Positions 31,461-39,358 of a stretch of 64,000 nt of DNA are shown piece by piece; position 1 is the first letter of the stretch; each line of letters begins with the position of its first letter. Below the pieces are notes generated by a model that saw only the letters and a list, made by a program, of their open reading frames with translations, searched no databases and was not told the origin of the DNA. The stretch is from Variovorax sp. 679 (GTDB lineage Bacteria; Pseudomonadota; Gammaproteobacteria; Burkholderiales; Burkholderiaceae_C): assembly GCF_003952185.1 (NCBI RefSeq), contig NZ_RXFS01000005.1, forward strand, positions 310,001-374,000, given 5' to 3'. The translations under genes and the position numbers were made by a program.

Positions 31461-32924
31461 TCACGATGCCGCCGTCCCCTGGGGTGCCGCTGCCTCTTCG
31501 TTGTTCTGCATCTGCCCCGGCATGGCGGAGCGAAGCAGCAGGACTCCGATCAGACCCGCCGCCGCCGCGAACACGGCACCGACGAGAAACGCAAGGTTGT
31601 AGCCGCCGGTGAGCGCCAGCGGCATCTGCGCGCCGGCCGCTTCCATCGACGCACTGCGCGCCGCCGCGGCGCTGGCCAGCACGGCCAGGCCCAGCGCGCC
31701 GCCCATCATGAAAGAGGTGTTGACCACGCCCGAGGCCAGACCCGAGTCGGCGGGGCTGACCTCGCTCATCGCGGCGAGCAGCACCGGGTTGAAGGCCATG
31801 CCCGCGCCCAGGCCGAGCAGCATCATCCCGGGCAGCACGTCGACCACGAAGCTGCCGTTGACCGGCGCACGCGCGAACAGCGCCAGCCCGATGGCCGCGA
31901 GCCAGAGCCCGGCGGCCAGCGGCTTGCGGATGCCGAAGCGCATCACGATCTTCGCGGACAGGCCCAGCGAGAACACAGCCATGATGATGTTGGCCGGCAG
32001 GAAGGCCAGGCCGATCTGCATCGGCGTGTAGTTCAGCACCAGCTGCATGTAGAGCGCCGAGATGAAGAACCACGCGAACATGGCCGCGGCCCACAGGACG
32101 CCGACCACGTTGGCCACCGACACGCTGCGCAGCTTGAACAGGCCCAGCGGCATCAGCGGATGCTGCACGCGCGATTCGATCGCGATGAAGATCGCCAGCA
32201 GCACCACCGCCGCGCCGAGCAGGCCGAGCGTCTGCGTGGAGCCCCAGCCGGCCTCGTTGCCGTTGACCACGCCGTACACCGCGAGCATCAGCGACAGCGT
32301 GACGGTGATGGCACCGGCCACGTCGAGCTTCTCGCCGTGCGCATGGCCGCGCGCGCTGGGCAGCAGCGCCACGCACAGCGCGTACACCGCGATGCCGATC
32401 GGCAGGTTCACCAGGAAGATCCAGTGCCAGCTCAGCGTGCTCGTGAGCAGGCCGCCCAGCAGCACGCCGATGCTGCCGCCGCCGGCGCACACGAAGCCGT
32501 ACACGCCCATCGCCTTGGCGCGGTCGGCCGGTTCGGTGAAGAGATTCATGATGAGCGAGAGCGACACGGCGGACACCACCGCGCCGCCCAGGCCCTGCAC
32601 CGCGCGCGCCGCCACCAGCAGGCCCTGCGAGGTCGAGACCCCGCAGGCCAGCGATGCCAGCGTGAACAGCACCAGGCCCGCGAGGAACACGCGGCGGTGG
32701 CCGTACAGGTCGCCGAGCCGGCCTCCGAGCAGCAGGAAGCCGCCGAAGGTCAGCATGTAGGCGTTCACCACCCAGACCAGCGAGGTCTCGGTGAAGCCCA
32801 GGTCGGTGCGGATCGAGGGCAGCGCCACGTTCACGATGGTGGTGTCGAGCACGATCATCAGGACGCCGAGGCACAGCACCATCAATGCGAGCCAGCGCTT
32901 GCGGCTGTCGAGTTGGTTGGTCAT
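31461..32924 (-). CDS. DHA2-family (EmrB/QacA-like) MFS efflux transporter
   Basis: A 487-residue, 14-helix drug:H+ antiporter. Helix 1 has LDTTIVNVALPSIRTDLG, the DHA2 signature, and RLGDLYGHRRVFL follows in the 2-3 loop. It probably exports a toxic small molecule that serves as the ligand of the TetR protein at the other end of the cluster. The first in-frame methionine lies further upstream, but the MTNQLDSRKR start at 32924 has the expected short N-terminus. Confidence 0.88.
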   Translation of the reverse strand: MTNQLDSRKRWLALMVLCLGVLMIVLDTTIVNVALPSIRTDLGFTETSLVWVVNAYMLTFGGFLLLGGRLGDLYGHRRVFLAGLVLFTLASLACGVSTSQGLLVAARAVQGLGGAVVSAVSLSLIMNLFTEPADRAKAMGVYGFVCAGGGSIGVLLGGLLTSTLSWHWIFLVNLPIGIAVYALCVALLPSARGHAHGEKLDVAGAITVTLSLMLAVYGVVNGNEAGWGSTQTLGLLGAAVVLLAIFIAIESRVQHPLMPLGLFKLRSVSVANVVGVLWAAAMFAWFFISALYMQLVLNYTPMQIGLAFLPANIIMAVFSLGLSAKIVMRFGIRKPLAAGLWLAAIGLALFARAPVNGSFVVDVLPGMMLLGLGAGMAFNPVLLAAMSEVSPADSGLASGVVNTSFMMGGALGLAVLASAAAARSASMEAAGAQMPLALTGGYNLAFLVGAVFAAAAGLIGVLLLRSAMPGQMQNNEEAAAPQGTAAS

Positions 32925-32962
32925 GGGAAATGCAATTCCTGCAGGGTGGTGAAAGGAAAGGC

Positions 32963-33382
32963 TCAGAGCAGCGGCTTTCCGCCGTTGATCAGCCACGGGG
33001 TGCCGAAGCGGTCGGTCACCATGCCGAAGGCCTCGACCCAGAAGGTCTTCTCGAAAGGCATTCCGACATGGCCGCCGTCGGCGAAGGCGTCGAACACGCG
33101 GCGGGCCTCGGCCACGGTATCGAACATCAGCGCGACGCCGAAGCCCTTCATGCCTTCGTACGGCTGGCCGGGCATGGAGTCGGAGGCCATGAGCAGGCCG
33201 TCGCCGAGGACAAGTGCGGCATGCATGATGCGCTTCTTCGCCTCGGGCGGGAACTGCTCGGTGTCGGGCGCTTCGCCGATGGTCATCATCATCTGCATGG
33301 TGCCGCCGAGCGTCTTCTCGTAGAAGCGCATGGCTTCGGCTGCGGTGCCGTCGAACGTGAGGTAGGCGTTGATGGGAGACAT
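32963..33382 (-). CDS. VOC family (PhnB/glyoxalase-like) protein 1
   Basis: A 139-residue protein with the 3-demethylubiquinone-9 methyltransferase/PhnB-like VOC fold: YLTFDGTAAEAMRFYEKTLGG, IMHAALVLGDGLLMASD, and FGMVTDRFGTPWLIN at the end. Paired strand motifs form a metal or ligand pocket, but few metal-binding residues are clear. It clusters with a second VOC protein and an SRPBCC protein. This combination is common in TetR- or sigma-controlled small-molecule resistance clusters; the reaction is unknown. Confidence 0.85.
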   Translation of the reverse strand: MSPINAYLTFDGTAAEAMRFYEKTLGGTMQMMMTIGEAPDTEQFPPEAKKRIMHAALVLGDGLLMASDSMPGQPYEGMKGFGVALMFDTVAEARRVFDAFADGGHVGMPFEKTFWVEAFGMVTDRFGTPWLINGGKPLL

Positions 33383-33405
33383 GAGGTTTCCTTTGGTTGA
33401 GTGGA

Positions 33406-33933
33406 TTACTTTTCGGTGGCTGTCTTGAGATTGGCGAGGCCCGCTTCGAAGTCCTTGCCGATCATCTGGTCCATGTTGAAGAAGATGCCCATGAGCTTTG
33501 CGATGTAGGGGCTCGGGCCGTACATGGCCCAGGTGACCTGCGTTGCGCCGCCCTGCGGCTGCAGCGTGAACTCGGCCGTGTTGTGGCCTTCGAAGGGCTT
33601 GATGAAGTCGAGCTTGATCGCGACCTTCGACGCGGGCGTCGACTCCACGATCTCCATGCTCCCGGCGCCCGCCTTGTCGTTGCCCTCCCAGGCGTAGGTC
33701 GCGCCCTTGCCGCTTGCCGTGCCGCCGAAGGTGCGCTTCATGGCGGGGTCGAGCTTCTCGTAGGGCGACCATGCGCTCCAGCGGTGGAAGTCGTCGATCA
33801 GCGGAAAGATTTTTTCGGCGGGTGCCTCGATGCGCGCGGTGCGTTCGACGCGGAAGGTGTCGGGCCGGGTGGCGGCGAAGATCAGCAGCGCGGCGATCGC
33901 GAGCACGACGACGAGGGCGATTTTCTTGAGCAT
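33406..33933 (-). CDS. SRPBCC (polyketide cyclase-like) protein with N-terminal anchor
   Basis: A 175-residue protein. A hydrophobic helix (KKIALVVVLAIAALLIFAA) at residues 3-21 anchors or exports it. The START/SRPBCC fold follows, with FRVERTARIEAPAEKIFPLIDDFHRWSAWSPYEKLDP as the first strand and helices and a ligand-cavity helix near the C-terminus. It probably binds a hydrophobic ligand. It lies 23 bases from the VOC 1 gene. Confidence 0.83.
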   Translation of the reverse strand: MLKKIALVVVLAIAALLIFAATRPDTFRVERTARIEAPAEKIFPLIDDFHRWSAWSPYEKLDPAMKRTFGGTASGKGATYAWEGNDKAGAGSMEIVESTPASKVAIKLDFIKPFEGHNTAEFTLQPQGGATQVTWAMYGPSPYIAKLMGIFFNMDQMIGKDFEAGLANLKTATEK

Positions 33934-33973
33934 GGCGGGAGCTTTCTCGGGAGATGAAAGGAATGCGTGGAGA

Positions 33974-34411
33974 TCAGGTTGGATGTGCGACCACCAGCAG
34001 CCAGCCCACGCCGAAGCGGTCGGTCAGCATGCCGAAGTTGGAGGTGAAGAAGGTCGGAATCAGCGGCTGCAGCACCTGGCCGCCTTCGGCCAGCGCGTTG
34101 AACCACTTGACGGCCTCGGTGTCGGTGTTCGCGGTGAGCGAGAGCATGACGCCCTTGAACTCGGCCTGGCCCGAGCAGCGGCCGTCGGATGCCATCAGCT
34201 CGGTTTCGCCGATGCGGAACACGGCGTGCATCACCTTGTCCGGCTGAGGCATGCCGCCTGCGCAACCGGCCTCGGCGTTTTCCGACGGGGCACCCGCGGG
34301 CGCTTCGCTGTAGCGCATGAGCTGCACGACTTCGGCGCCGAGCGCCTTCTTGTAGAAGCCGAGCGCTTCGTCGCAGCGGCCTTCGAACGAGAGGTAAGAC
34401 TGGACTTTCAT
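33974..34411 (-). CDS. VOC family (PhnB-like) protein 2
   Basis: A 145-residue VOC protein: VQSYLSFEGRCDEALGFYKKALGAEV, VMHAVFRIGETELMASD, and FGMLTDRFGVGWLLVV. It is related to VOC 1 but clearly diverged, with a short Cys-containing insertion (ENAEAGCAGG). It is the first gene of the leftward operon and faces the TetR gene; two repeated operator-like palindromes lie in the 133-bp gap. Confidence 0.85.
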   Translation of the reverse strand: MKVQSYLSFEGRCDEALGFYKKALGAEVVQLMRYSEAPAGAPSENAEAGCAGGMPQPDKVMHAVFRIGETELMASDGRCSGQAEFKGVMLSLTANTDTEAVKWFNALAEGGQVLQPLIPTFFTSNFGMLTDRFGVGWLLVVAHPT

Positions 34412-34484
34412 GACGATTCCTTTGGATTGAAGAGGTGACTCGGGGGCCCCGGTGTCTCGGGCCGCAAACAATCGGATTACTTTG

Positions 34485-34529
34485 TGTACACCGTCCACAA
34501 AGAATAACAGGGATAATGGACACTGTCCA
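34485..34529. promoter_or_regulatory. Tandem TetR operators
   Basis: TGTACACCGTCCA (34485-34497) and the perfect palindrome TGGACACTGTCCA (34517-34529) match at 11 of 13 positions, with starts 32 bp apart, about three helical turns. They lie between the divergent VOC 2 and TetR genes, the expected place for autoregulation plus repression of the operon. Confidence 0.7.
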
Positions 34530-34544
34530 CATGGGAATGAAGAA

Positions 34545-35198
34545 ATGAAGCTCAACAACGTCCCCGACAGCCTGCCGCCTGCCCGCAGCACTTATCGCCA
34601 CGGCGATCTGCGCCGCGCGCTGCTGGAAGCGGGCATCGAACTGGCCCGCGACGGCGGCCCCGGCGCGGTCGTGTTGCGCGAGGCCACCCGGCGCGCCGGC
34701 GTGGTGCCCAACGCGGCGTACCGGCATTTCGGCAGCCGGCAGGAGCTGCTGCTGGCGGTGCGCGAGGCGGCCCTTGCCGCGGCGGCGATCGCGATGGAAA
34801 GAGAACTGGCGGCGCAGCCCTGCGACCAGCCTCCCGCCGACTTCGCCCGCGGGCAGGTGCGCGCCATCGGCACGGCCTACCTGCGCTTTGCCCAGGCAGA
34901 GCCCGGCCTGTTCCGCACGGCTTTCGTGATCTCCGACGAAGGCAGCGGCGAACTGGGCCCGGGAAAGGTGGGCGCGAGCGGGCTGGATCCGTTCCAGTTG
35001 CTCGGCAAGGCCATCGACCGGCTGGTGGACGCCGGCGTGCTCGACCCGGCGCGGCGCCCGAACGCCGAATACTGCGCGTGGAGCGCCGTGCACGGGCTGG
35101 CGTTGCTCATCATCGACGGGCCGTTGCGCGAGATACCGCCCGAGGCCGCCTACAAGCTCGGCCAGCAGGCGATCGACATGGTCGAGCGGGGCCTCTGA
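34545..35198 (+). CDS. TetR family repressor
   Basis: A 217-residue regulator. The N-terminal HTH is STYRHGDLRRALLEAGIELARDGG then REATRRAGVVPNAAYRHFGSRQELLLAV, the TetR_N pattern. The C-terminal helical ligand domain resembles TetR_C_33-type (WHG) regulators. It is divergent from the VOC/SRPBCC/MFS/DUF1428 operon, with tandem operators between, so it most likely represses that operon until a ligand, perhaps the exported compound, binds. Confidence 0.9.
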   Translation: MKLNNVPDSLPPARSTYRHGDLRRALLEAGIELARDGGPGAVVLREATRRAGVVPNAAYRHFGSRQELLLAVREAALAAAAIAMERELAAQPCDQPPADFARGQVRAIGTAYLRFAQAEPGLFRTAFVISDEGSGELGPGKVGASGLDPFQLLGKAIDRLVDAGVLDPARRPNAEYCAWSAVHGLALLIIDGPLREIPPEAAYKLGQQAIDMVERGL

Positions 35199-35214
35199 GG
35201 CTCTCTTCGAAGCG

Positions 35215-35706
35215 CTAGAAGTAGATCTTCTGCAGCAGCCGGATCAGCGTCTCGCGCTCCCGCGCGGTCAGCTTGGCGCTGGCGTCGGCCTCGAGCTGTA
35301 TCACCGTCTGCTCGGCTTCGCGGATGAGCGTCTCGCCGGCGGCAGTGAGATGCAGCCCCACGGCGCGGCCGTCGTGCGGATGGGGGCGGCGTTCGATCAG
35401 CCCCCGGCTGTCCAGCGTGGCCACCAGGCTCACGAGGTTGGGCGGCAGGATGTCCAGCGCATTGCACAGCTGTCGTGACGTGGCGCCGGGGTTGTGCGCC
35501 AGCAGCGACAGCACCGAGAAATCGATCTGCTTGAGCCCGTAGGGCGCCATGCGCTCCGCGAAGAAGGCGCTGACGATCAGCCAGGCCCGGCGGGCGTTGT
35601 AGCCGACCAGGGTTTCGAGCATGCGCGCGTCGAGCCGGTCCGGCCTGCCTTGCGGCGCTGCGGCCTGTTCGACTTTCGCGGGGGCTGGTTTCGGGGTGGA
35701 GGCCAT
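35215..35706 (-). CDS. MarR family regulator at the end of the CoA-ligase operon
   Basis: A 163-residue MarR protein: NPGATSRQLCNALDILPPNLVSLVATLDSRGLIERRPHPHDGRAVGLHLTAAG gives the winged helix. It lies 46 bases after the acyl-CoA dehydrogenase gene on the same strand, so it can be transcribed as the last gene of the enoyl-CoA hydratase-to-dehydrogenase operon. MarR proteins of hydroxycinnamate pathways (FerR/HcaR type) bind aryl-CoA thioesters; by analogy it may sense the CoA ester made here. A palindrome in the operon promoter (42119-42131) is a candidate site. Confidence 0.88.
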   Translation of the reverse strand: MASTPKPAPAKVEQAAAPQGRPDRLDARMLETLVGYNARRAWLIVSAFFAERMAPYGLKQIDFSVLSLLAHNPGATSRQLCNALDILPPNLVSLVATLDSRGLIERRPHPHDGRAVGLHLTAAGETLIREAEQTVIQLEADASAKLTARERETLIRLLQKIYF

Positions 35707-35752
35707 GGCCCGAGCGTAACTCCGGGTGGAGCCGTGCGAGCGGTTCGAGTGG

Positions 35753-37513
35753 CTAGTTGGAGACACCGCCGGCGGGCGCCGCGGCCGCATGGGTCAGCGC
35801 GACCGTTTCGCAGGCCCGCTTGACGATGCCCAGCCGCATCTCGAATTCCGGCAGCACCCAGCGCCTGAAGGCCGCCGCCACGCGCGCCTTCGTTGCGTCG
35901 TCCGGCGAGGCCGCCTCGATGCGGGCCCATGCCCACGCCAGCATCGCGAGCATGGTCGTGCGCAGATAGTCGTCGGCCACCTCGTACGGCAGCGCCGGGT
36001 TGGCATGCGCAGCCATGGCCACGGTGGTGCCCAGGTAGCGCAGCTGCGCCAGCCGGCGCTGCACGTCGGCATCGGCCTCGCGCGAGGCGTCGAGCGTGTC
36101 GCGCAGCTCCAGCAGCACGGCCGACATGCCGGCACCGCCGTCGGGCAGCACCTTGCGCACCAGCAGGTCGATGGCCTGGATCTCGTTGGTGCCCTCGTAG
36201 ATCATCGTCACGCGCGAGTCGCGCACGATCTGCTCGATGCCCCATTCGCGCACGTAGCCGTGGCCGCCGAACACCTGCAGACATTCGCTCGCGCCGTGAA
36301 AAGCCTGGTGCGTGCATGCGGCCTTGAGCACCGGCGTGACGAAGGAGCACCAGCGCTGCGCGCGCTCGCGGGCCTTCGGGTCGGCGTCGTGCGCGGCCAC
36401 GTCGAGCATCAGCGCGCTGCGGTAGGCGAGGGTGCGCGCGCCGTCGATCCAGGCGCGCTGCGTGTCGAGGATGCGGCGCACGGCCGGGTGCTCGGCGATC
36501 AGGTCGGCGCTTTCGCCGCCGCGGCTGGCGGGCACGGGGCCGGGGGCGCGCATCTGGCGGCGCTCGGCGGCATAGGCGTCGGCCTTCTGCCAGGCGGCGT
36601 CGAGCAGGCCGATGCCCTGCAGCGCCACGTGCAGGCGCGCCGAATTCATCATCACGAACATCGCGGCCAGGCCTCGCCCGGGCTCGCCGACCAGCCAGCC
36701 GGTGGCATCGTCGAAGCGCATCGTGCAGGTGGGGCTGCCGTGCAGGCCCATCTTTTCCTCGATGCGCTCGCAGTGCACACCGTTGCGCGCACCGTCGGGC
36801 AGCAGCTTGGGCACGAGCGCCAGCGACAGGCCCTTGGGCCCCGCCGGCGCATCCGGCAAGCGGCACAGCACGAGGTGGACGATGTTGGGCGTCAGGTCGT
36901 GCTCGCCGCCCGAGATGAAGATCTTGCCGCCGCTTACCCGCAGGCTGCCGTCGGCCTGCCCCATCTGCGGTGTGGCGCGCGTGCGCACCTGGCCCAGGTC
37001 GCTGCCCGCATGGGCTTCGGTGAGGCACATGGTCGCGAGCCATTCGCCGGTCGCGATCTTCGACAGGTAGCGCTGCTTCAGCTCCTCGCTGCCGTGGTGC
37101 TTGAGGCAGGCGTACGCGCCGTGTAGCAGGCCCGGCGCCATCGTGAGGCCATGGTTGGCGGCGGCCAGCCATTCGTAGAGGACGGCTTCGAGCACGGCGG
37201 GCAGGCCCTGGCCGCCGTCTTCCGGCGCGGCCGAGAGGGCGGGCCAGCCACCGTCGACGAAAGCCTGGTACGCCTCGCGAAAGCCCGGCGGCGAGACGAC
37301 TTCGCCATCGGCGAAGCGGCAGCCGGTTTCATCGCCGCCTCGGTTGATGGGCGCCACCACCTCGCCGACGAAGCGGCCGGCCTCCTCGAGCACCTGCGAC
37401 TGCAGCGCCTCGTCGACCTCCGCGAAGGGAGCGAGCGCGGCCAGGCGCGCGGGTGCGCCAAGCACTTCGTTCAGGATGAACCGGACGTCTTCGGGGCGGG
37501 GCTTGTAATCCAT
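35753..37513 (-). CDS. Long-form acyl-CoA dehydrogenase
   Basis: A 586-residue flavoprotein of the long acyl-CoA dehydrogenase group related to DmdC and AidB. FAD/substrate motifs are MCLTEAHAGSDLG, KIFISGGEH, and MIYEGTNEIQAIDLL late in the core, with a ~100-residue C-terminal helical extension. It forms a 2,3-double bond in an acyl- or arylpropanoyl-CoA. With a feruloyl-CoA synthase-like ligase and crotonase in the operon, a dihydro-hydroxycinnamoyl-CoA is an attractive substrate, but 3-methylmercaptopropionyl-CoA-type chemistry cannot be excluded. Confidence 0.87.
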   Translation of the reverse strand: MDYKPRPEDVRFILNEVLGAPARLAALAPFAEVDEALQSQVLEEAGRFVGEVVAPINRGGDETGCRFADGEVVSPPGFREAYQAFVDGGWPALSAAPEDGGQGLPAVLEAVLYEWLAAANHGLTMAPGLLHGAYACLKHHGSEELKQRYLSKIATGEWLATMCLTEAHAGSDLGQVRTRATPQMGQADGSLRVSGGKIFISGGEHDLTPNIVHLVLCRLPDAPAGPKGLSLALVPKLLPDGARNGVHCERIEEKMGLHGSPTCTMRFDDATGWLVGEPGRGLAAMFVMMNSARLHVALQGIGLLDAAWQKADAYAAERRQMRAPGPVPASRGGESADLIAEHPAVRRILDTQRAWIDGARTLAYRSALMLDVAAHDADPKARERAQRWCSFVTPVLKAACTHQAFHGASECLQVFGGHGYVREWGIEQIVRDSRVTMIYEGTNEIQAIDLLVRKVLPDGGAGMSAVLLELRDTLDASREADADVQRRLAQLRYLGTTVAMAAHANPALPYEVADDYLRTTMLAMLAWAWARIEAASPDDATKARVAAAFRRWVLPEFEMRLGIVKRACETVALTHAAAAPAGGVSN

Positions 37514-37539
37514 CGGGGCAGGGAAACCAGAGGAACGAA

Positions 37540-38532
37540 TCAGGATTCAGCCGTGAAGCCGATCTTCTTGACCAGCGGACCCCAGCGTTCGTACTCGGAC
37601 TGCAGCGACTTGCGCATGTCCTCCGGCGAGGAGCCGCTGGCGACGAGGCCCACCGACAGCAGGCCGTCGGCCACGCTCTTGTCCTTCAGTGCCGTCTGGA
37701 TCGCGGCGTTGGCGGCGCTGATGATGGCGGCCGGCGTCTTCGCCGGCGCGAAGAAGCCGAACCACTCGTCGGCCACGATCTCGGGGAAGCCCTGCTCGAT
37801 GAAGGTCGGCACGTCGGGCAGGTAGGCCGCGCGCTGCGAGCCCGACATGGCGAGCACGCGCAGCTTGCCGGCCTTGGCGAAGGGAATGGCGTCGCCCGCG
37901 GGCGTCATGCTCGAGGCGATCTGGCCGCCCACCACGTCGTTGATTGCCGGCAGCGAGCCGCGGTAGGGCACGTGGCGCAGGTCGGCGCCGCTGTTCAGGC
38001 CCAGCAGCGCGCCCAGGAAGTGCGGCGTGGAGCCCGCGCCCGGCGAGCCGTAGCTGGCCTGGCCGGGGTTGGCCTTGGCCCAGGCGACGTAGTCCTTCAG
38101 CGTCTTCACGCTGGCGGGAACGGCGGGGCCGACGGTCAGTGCGTGCGTCATCACGGCGCCGATGGAGATCGGCGCGAAGTCGGCCATGCCGTAACCCAGC
38201 TTGGTGTAGATGTGCGGGTAGATCGACAGCGCCGAAGCCTGCGCGAGGCACAGCACCGTGCCGTCGGCCGCCGAGCTCTTGAGCGTGTCGAGCGCGATGC
38301 GCCCGCCGGCGCCCGGCTTGTTCTCGACCACCGGATTGACCTTCGTGAAGGGCGTGTCGCCCAGCTTCTCCGCCACGCGGCGCGCCACGCTGTCGCCGGC
38401 GCTGCCGGCCGGGAAGCCGTAGTAGATCTTCACTACCTGCTGTACCGCCTGGGCGAGCGCGGCGAAGGGATGCAGGGCGGCGATGGCGGCAGTGCCGCCG
38501 AGCGCCGTCACGAACTGACGTCGGTTGGTCAT
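37540..38532 (-). CDS. Bug/TctC-type periplasmic substrate-binding protein
   Basis: A 330-residue receptor with a twin-arginine-like signal peptide (MTNRRQFVTALGGTAAIAAL, cleavage near ALAQA) and Bug core motifs KIYYGFPAGSAGDSVARRVAEKL and NPVVENKPGAGGRIALDTLK. It lies inside the CoA-ligase operon, so it probably delivers the aromatic or carboxylic substrate. No permease partner is in the window. It is the second of three such orphan receptors here. Confidence 0.9.
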   Translation of the reverse strand: MTNRRQFVTALGGTAAIAALHPFAALAQAVQQVVKIYYGFPAGSAGDSVARRVAEKLGDTPFTKVNPVVENKPGAGGRIALDTLKSSAADGTVLCLAQASALSIYPHIYTKLGYGMADFAPISIGAVMTHALTVGPAVPASVKTLKDYVAWAKANPGQASYGSPGAGSTPHFLGALLGLNSGADLRHVPYRGSLPAINDVVGGQIASSMTPAGDAIPFAKAGKLRVLAMSGSQRAAYLPDVPTFIEQGFPEIVADEWFGFFAPAKTPAAIISAANAAIQTALKDKSVADGLLSVGLVASGSSPEDMRKSLQSEYERWGPLVKKIGFTAES

Positions 38533-38568
38533 GGTGTTGTCTCCTGATTTGCGGTGGCTGGACTGGAA

Positions 38569-39333
38569 TCAGCGCGGCGCCATGCGCAGGGCGCCGTCGA
38601 TGCGGATCACCTCGCCGTTGAGATGGCCGTTGGTGACGATGTGGCAGGCCAGCTCGGCGAACTCCGAGGGCTTGCCCAGGCGCGGCGGGAATGGAATCGA
38701 CGCGGCCAGCGACTGCTGCACCGGCTCGGGCAGCTCCAGCAGCAGCGGCGTGGCGAAGATGCCCGGCGCCACCGTGCACACGCGGATGGCGTGCTGCGCG
38801 AGGTCGCGCGCCATCGGCAGTGTCATGCCGACCAGCCCGCCCTTCGATGCGCTGTAGGCCTGCTGGCCCACCTGTCCGTCGAAGGCGGCGACCGAGGCGG
38901 TGAAGAGCATCACGCCCTTCTCGCCGTTGTCGAGCGCGTCGAGCTTCGCGCAGCGCGCGGCGAACAGGCGCGCCATGTTGTAGCCGCCGATCAGGTTGAT
39001 GTTGACCACGCGCACGAAGTCTTCGAGCGGCGCAGGGCTGCCGTCCTTGCCGACGATGCGCTTCGCGCTGCCGATGCCGGCCACGTTCATCAAAATGCGC
39101 GCAGGGCCGTGCGCGGCCTCGGCCTTGTCGAGCGCGGCGACGACGCTTTCGGTGTCGGTGATGTCGCAGGCGCAGGCGACGCCGCCGATGTCCGCCGCCA
39201 CCTTCGCGGCGAGTTCGGCGTTGCGGTCGAGCACTGCGACCTTCGCGCCCAGCCGCGCGAGTTCGCGCGCGGTGGCTTCGCCGAGGCCCGATGCGCCGCC
39301 GGTGACCAGCGCGGCTTGTCCTTCGATCTTCAT
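38569..39333 (-). CDS. SDR dehydrogenase (3-hydroxyacyl-CoA dehydrogenase type II-like)
   Basis: A 254-residue short-chain dehydrogenase: NAD motif TGGASGLGEATARELARLGAKVAVLDRN (TGxxxGxG), the NVAGIG segment, and catalytic Ser (FTASVAAFDGQVGQQ), Tyr and Lys (YSASKGG). It resembles the HSD10/3-hydroxy-2-methylbutyryl-CoA dehydrogenase group, so it likely oxidises a 3-hydroxyacyl-CoA made by the crotonase of the same operon. Cofactor preference for NAD is suggested by Asp after the second strand (VLDRN). Confidence 0.9.
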   Translation of the reverse strand: MKIEGQAALVTGGASGLGEATARELARLGAKVAVLDRNAELAAKVAADIGGVACACDITDTESVVAALDKAEAAHGPARILMNVAGIGSAKRIVGKDGSPAPLEDFVRVVNINLIGGYNMARLFAARCAKLDALDNGEKGVMLFTASVAAFDGQVGQQAYSASKGGLVGMTLPMARDLAQHAIRVCTVAPGIFATPLLLELPEPVQQSLAASIPFPPRLGKPSEFAELACHIVTNGHLNGEVIRIDGALRMAPR

Positions 39334-39358
39334 GGCGTGTCGTCTCCTGGAATGTTGT

